Source: Streptomyces umbrinus (lineage in GTDB: Bacteria; Actinomycetota; Actinomycetes; Streptomycetales; Streptomycetaceae). From it: a stretch of DNA of 64,000 bases. A program made the position numbers and the translations under genes. The stretch is taken from positions 806,001-870,000 of the forward strand of contig NZ_JAUSZI010000002.1 in assembly GCF_030817415.1 (NCBI RefSeq), in the 5' to 3' direction. Position 1 is the stretch's first letter, and every line of letters begins with the position of its first letter. This document shows positions 60,861 through 64,000 of this stretch, piece by piece. The notes below the pieces were generated by a model, which searched no databases, was not told where the DNA came from, and saw only the letters and a program-made list of their open reading frames with translations.

Positions 60861-61277
60861 CTACTCCGGCTGTGTCACCGTCAGCGCCCACCGAAGGGAC
60901 TCCGTGGAAGCGTCGACGGCCACGAAGAAGGAGCCCGGACGAACCACACCGGCCTCCATGGTCACCGAGCCCACTCCGGCAGCCCCTGACGGACAATCAA
61001 CCGAGAACGCGGCAACCTCCACCTGCTGCGACTCCATCGTCACCCGCACGCTGCCGCCACCCTCGCAGGCCACGGTGAGGACGGTCGGCAGCCCCTCCCA
61101 CGCGCCGCCCGACGCGACGCCTCCATCTCCCACGCGTTCCTCCACCCACACCAGGCCCTCCGGACCAGGGTGGGGCAACAAGACATCGGTCGACGCGGTG
61201 GCAGGGCCCGCCACCACACCCGTAAGCCCTGACGCCGCCAGCGCCGTCACGGCCAGAGCTTTCCTCGTCCGTCTCAC
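60861..61277 (-). CDS. Small secreted hypothetical protein
   Basis: A 138-residue exported protein. The signal peptide is VRRTRKALAVTALAASGLTG, with cleavage near ATAS. The GTG at 61277 is chosen because GAAGGAG lies six bases upstream; a start at 61301 lacks such a site. The mature part is rich in Gly, Val and Thr (TVACEGGGSVRVTMESQQVE), likely beta-sheet, with two Cys. It resembles subtilisin-inhibitor-like or matrix proteins only in size; no family is assigned. Confidence 0.7.
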   Translation of the reverse strand: MRRTRKALAVTALAASGLTGVVAGPATASTDVLLPHPGPEGLVWVEERVGDGGVASGGAWEGLPTVLTVACEGGGSVRVTMESQQVEVAAFSVDCPSGAAGVGSVTMEAGVVRPGSFFVAVDASTESLRWALTVTQPE

Positions 61278-61357
61278 GTTCGCTCCTTCTGGATTGGTCA
61301 TGGACACCACAGTCTGTCCCGGCGCCTGACCGCGCACATGAGTTCCCGTACTCAAGG

Positions 61358-62251
61358 TCACTGCGACGTGGTCGTCCTCCGCGGCGGTACGGACGGCGGG
61401 TCCGTCGGTGTCCACTGCAGAAGGAAGCGCAGTGCTTCCTGGGAGGCGGAGTCGGACGCGGTGTAGGCCACCAACAGCTGGTCGGGGTGGGTGTCGACGG
61501 AGAACTGCTGAACGTCGAGGGTCACGGTGCCCGCGACCGGGTGGTGGTAGGTCTTGGTGAGCTGCCTCGGCCCGCGCACCTGGTGGCCGGCCCACCAGGT
61601 GCGGAAGTCAGCGTCGTGGACACTGAGTTCACCGACCAGGGCGGTCAGGGTCCGGTCGTCGGGGCGGCAGCCCGCCTCCATCCGCAGGACGGCGACGCAC
61701 TCGCGTGCGGCGCGCGCCCAGTCCGCGTACAGGGCGCGGAAGGAGTCGTCGAGGAAGGTCAGCCGGATCAGGTTGCGCTCGGCCGGCGGCAGCGTGCCGA
61801 AGTCGGTCAGCAGGGCGGCCGCTCCCCGGTTCCAGGCCAGCACGTCCATACGCCGATGCAGCACCATCGCGGGAACGTCGTGCATGCCCTCCAGCAGGCT
61901 CCGCAGCCGTGGGGCGACCTCCGGCCTGCCCGAGGGCCGTGGCCGGGCGCTGGGGCTCAGATCGGCCAGGGTGAACAGGTAGGAGCGTTCGTCCGGGGCG
62001 AGCCGCAGCGCGTCGGCGAGCGCGTCCAGGACCGGGCGGGAGACGCGGCGCGTGCGGCCCTGTTCCAGCCTGACGACGTAGTCCACGCTCACATGCGCGA
62101 GCTGGGCCAGCTCCTCCCGGCGCAGCCCCGGAACGCGGCGCAGGCGTCCGTCGTCCGGCAGACCGAAGCTGTGCGGGTCGAGGGCCGCGCGGCGGGCGCG
62201 CAGAAAGCCGCCCAGCTCGTTGCCGTCGGAAGGATTGCCAGGGTCTTCCAT
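61358..62251 (-). CDS. XRE-family regulator, MmyB-like
   Basis: A 297-residue regulator with an N-terminal HTH (about 15-90) and a C-terminal MmyB-like ligand domain. The HTH reads RLRRVPGLRREELAQLAHVS and VDYVVRLEQGRTRRVSRPVL, followed by LAPDERSYLFTLADL. The ligand part starts at LEGMHDVPAMVLHRRMDVLA and includes WNRGAAALLTDF. The family often controls a divergently encoded oxidoreductase or hydrolase; here the divergent gene is the hydrolase at 62433. A decayed paralogue is at 19770-20058. Confidence 0.9.
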   Translation of the reverse strand: MEDPGNPSDGNELGGFLRARRAALDPHSFGLPDDGRLRRVPGLRREELAQLAHVSVDYVVRLEQGRTRRVSRPVLDALADALRLAPDERSYLFTLADLSPSARPRPSGRPEVAPRLRSLLEGMHDVPAMVLHRRMDVLAWNRGAAALLTDFGTLPPAERNLIRLTFLDDSFRALYADWARAARECVAVLRMEAGCRPDDRTLTALVGELSVHDADFRTWWAGHQVRGPRQLTKTYHHPVAGTVTLDVQQFSVDTHPDQLLVAYTASDSASQEALRFLLQWTPTDPPSVPPRRTTTSQ

Positions 62252-62432
62252 GACTCCAGTGTCCGCAGGATTGCTGCCGCGTGCCTGGTACTGGTCTGCA
62301 TAGGCAGCACCGTCCCTGGCACCTGCCGCCGGGCGGCATGACGGTGGTGGACGCGGTCGGCGGATTCCGGGCGGCTGCCGGAGCTCGCCACCGATGCGAG
62401 CCCGCCCCTCTGCGCGGCTGGAGATCACCATC

Positions 62433-63467
62433 ATGAGGACGGACATCATGAAGACAGACATCACGAGGACGGACGTCACCTTCCTCAGCGCCGGCCCGAA
62501 GCTCGCCGGCCACCTCTACGCCCCTGGAGACAGCCCCGGAGACAACCCCTCTGGCGAAGCCGCCGGAGCCCGCCCTGCCATCGTGGTGGGACATCCCGGC
62601 AGCGGTGTGAAGGAGCAGGCCGCCGGGCTGTACGCGCGGCGCCTCGCCGAGCTGGGCTTCGTCACTCTCGCGTACGACGCCGCCTTTCAGGGTGAGAGCG
62701 AGGGCACCCCGCGTGGCCTGGAGGACCCGGCCCACCGGGTCGAGGACATCAAGGCCGCGGTGTCGTACCTGGCGACACGCGACGAGGTCGACGCCGACCG
62801 GATCGGGGCCCTGGGCATCTGCGCCTCCGGCGGGTACGCGCTGTCGGCCGCCGCCACCGACCATCGCATCAAGGCCGTCGGCACCGTCAGTGGCGTCGAC
62901 ATCGCCCGCCAGTTCCGGCTGGGTGCCGACGGCACGCAGGACCCCGCCGTCATCCAGGGCATGCTCGACGCGGCCGCCGCCGCGCGTACCGCCGAGGCTC
63001 TCGGTGAGGGCGTCCAGAGCTTCCAGCTCTTCCCCGACACCGCTGAGCAGGCCCTCGCCCTGGGCGGCCGGCACGCCGCCGACGGCTTCGAGTACTACTG
63101 CACGGACCGCGCCCAGCACTCGCGCTCGGCGAAGTCCCTCACCTGGTCCAGCGTCGACCGCATGGTCTCCTTCGACGCCTTCGGCTTCGTCGACCTGATC
63201 GCGCCGCGCCCGCTGTTGATGATCGTCGGACGTGAGGCGGTGACCTCCTGGATGAGCGTCGAGGCGTTCCAGAAGGCCCGCGGCCCGAAGGAACTCCACT
63301 GGATCGAAGGCGCCCGCCACGTCGACCTGTACGACAAGGACGAGTACGTCACGCCCGCCATCACCGAGTTGGCCGGCTTCTTCCACACCCGGCCGGCCCG
63401 GACGTCCCAGAGCGGCGCCCACTCCGGGGACCGCGCACGGCCGACCGGGCCGGCAGGACCCGTGTGA
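62433..63467 (+). CDS. Alpha/beta hydrolase (YcjY/DUF1100-like)
   Basis: A 344-residue hydrolase. The oxyanion region is VVGHPGSGVKEQAAGLYARR, the nucleophile elbow is GALGICASGGYALSAAA, the acid loop is PLLMIVGREAVTSWMS, and the catalytic His is GARHVDLYDKDEYV. These fit the YcjY/dienelactone-hydrolase-like group acting on small esters. Starts at 62433, 62448 or 62394 are possible; 62433 has GGAG nine bases upstream. Divergent from the MmyB-like regulator, its likely controller. Confidence 0.88.
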   Translation: MRTDIMKTDITRTDVTFLSAGPKLAGHLYAPGDSPGDNPSGEAAGARPAIVVGHPGSGVKEQAAGLYARRLAELGFVTLAYDAAFQGESEGTPRGLEDPAHRVEDIKAAVSYLATRDEVDADRIGALGICASGGYALSAAATDHRIKAVGTVSGVDIARQFRLGADGTQDPAVIQGMLDAAAAARTAEALGEGVQSFQLFPDTAEQALALGGRHAADGFEYYCTDRAQHSRSAKSLTWSSVDRMVSFDAFGFVDLIAPRPLLMIVGREAVTSWMSVEAFQKARGPKELHWIEGARHVDLYDKDEYVTPAITELAGFFHTRPARTSQSGAHSGDRARPTGPAGPV

Positions 63468-63559
63468 CCGAATGTGCCCCCTTGCCCGGGCAGTTGGGCT
63501 CCATCACTGTCGTTGGGCACCGCCGTTCGCCTGATGACCGCTCACCGTCGGAGATCCCC

Positions 63560-64000
63560 ATGCTGCGGGTGCACTTCACGGCCGACGACATCGCACGTGT
63601 ACGTGTCGCCGCAGCCCCCGACCCCCTGTGGGAGATCGTCAACAGCTTCCAGGCGCTGATCAGGGAGGAGAACGCTCTGGCGTTCGGCGAGTGGCGGCGC
63701 ATCGTGCGGCCACGACTGGGTCCGGCGGACGGGCTGCTCGCCGCGCTGCTGCCGCCCCGCGGCTACTTCCCGGACTTCCTCACGCCCGACCTGGGCGGCT
63801 CCCTCGGGCTGGAGAGCGCGGTCGACACCGTGCTCGGCACGCCCCGGGCCGACCTGCGCGGCGATCTGGCCAGGCTCGTCGCCTCCCCGGCCCGGCCGAG
63901 ACCGCTGCCTGCCGAGGCCCGTGCTCTCGCCGAGGGCACTCTCGAAGCCGTGCAACGGCTGGGCGCCGCGCTGCACGGGTACCACCGGCGAGCGCTCGCC
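63560..64000 (+). CDS. ArsR/winged-helix regulator, 5' part (runs off the window)
   Basis: At least 147 residues, cut by the window edge. MLRVHFTADDIARVRVAAAPDPLWEIVNSF-type openings are typical of a Streptomyces group of long ArsR-like regulators, whose winged HTH lies C-terminally and is not included here. The visible part is helical, with no catalytic motif. The assignment rests on the N-terminus only. Confidence 0.65.
   Translation, partial: MLRVHFTADDIARVRVAAAPDPLWEIVNSFQALIREENALAFGEWRRIVRPRLGPADGLLAALLPPRGYFPDFLTPDLGGSLGLESAVDTVLGTPRADLRGDLARLVASPARPRPLPAEARALAEGTLEAVQRLGAALHGYHRRALA

Noticed and set aside
1..64000. tRNA, rRNA, CRISPR array, transposase or integrase
   Set aside because: I looked for the typical tRNA T-arm, CRISPR spacing and DDE/recombinase protein motifs and saw none; a tRNAscan or ISfinder run could still find degenerate ones.

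Overview
The window is high-GC actinobacterial DNA, almost certainly from a Streptomyces chromosome. The signs are strong GC bias at third codon positions, GTG and TTG starts, many overlapping ATGA/GTGA gene junctions, TTA codons confined to a few genes, several protein families typical of Streptomyces (DUF3455, DUF3040, DUF1023, LRV protein, LAL regulator, eukaryotic-type kinases) and a well-known Streptomyces intergenic repeat. No rRNA, tRNA, phage or transposase gene was seen. The gene mix (secondary metabolism, regulators, transporters, many broken genes) looks like an accessory chromosome region. All function calls are from reading the sequence; no database search was run.

Layout. 0-8.7 kb: ankyrin and SRPBCC proteins, a DUF4037 protein, an MFS exporter, a flavin monooxygenase fragment, a leucine-rich-repeat-variant protein, an intact flavin monooxygenase and a DHA2-type exporter. 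8.7-18.3 kb: a MacB/FtsX-type ABC exporter (permease frameshifted), a NarL-type two-component system, a fatty acid desaturase, an acyltransferase and a DUF1023 hydrolase. Near-identical or similar 40-80 bp promoter blocks precede the MFS, ABC and hydrolase genes and probably define one regulon. 18.3-33.0 kb: a biosynthetic region with a P450 overlapping an adenylation-thiolation NRPS didomain, a decayed LysR gene, a flavin monooxygenase, a DedA membrane protein, two AraC regulators plus the fossil of a third, and a tightly coupled phenazine operon phzD-phzE-phzB-(FAD oxidoreductase)-phzF. PhzD and PhzE would make trans-2,3-dihydro-3-hydroxyanthranilate, PhzF isomerises it and PhzB helps join two units. 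No phzC or phzG is present; a KstD/fumarate-reductase-type flavoprotein sits where an oxidase could act. TTA codons in phzD, phzF, the DedA gene and one AraC gene suggest bldA control.

33.3-47.6 kb: a secreted DUF3455 protein, then a Ser/Thr kinase island (one kinase with a LecA-like lectin domain, one pseudokinase, one kinase with a PQQ-type propeller and a frameshifted paralogue). Between the kinases lie an orphan response regulator whose sensor kinase survives only as a stub, small membrane proteins, a VOC protein and an SDR/TetR divergent pair. A zinc-starvation pair follows: cysteine-free ribosomal protein L32 plus a COG0523 GTPase behind a Zur-like operator. 47.6-48.9 kb is a cluster of gene fragments.

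49-64 kb: an LLM oxidoreductase, a lipoprotein, an SRPBCC protein, a second P450, an isochorismatase-like/GlxA-type regulator pair, two truncated genes meeting at one junction, an RTX-like secreted protein, a large LAL regulator, two small secreted proteins, a MmyB-type regulator divergent from an alpha/beta hydrolase, and a partial ArsR-like gene at the right edge.
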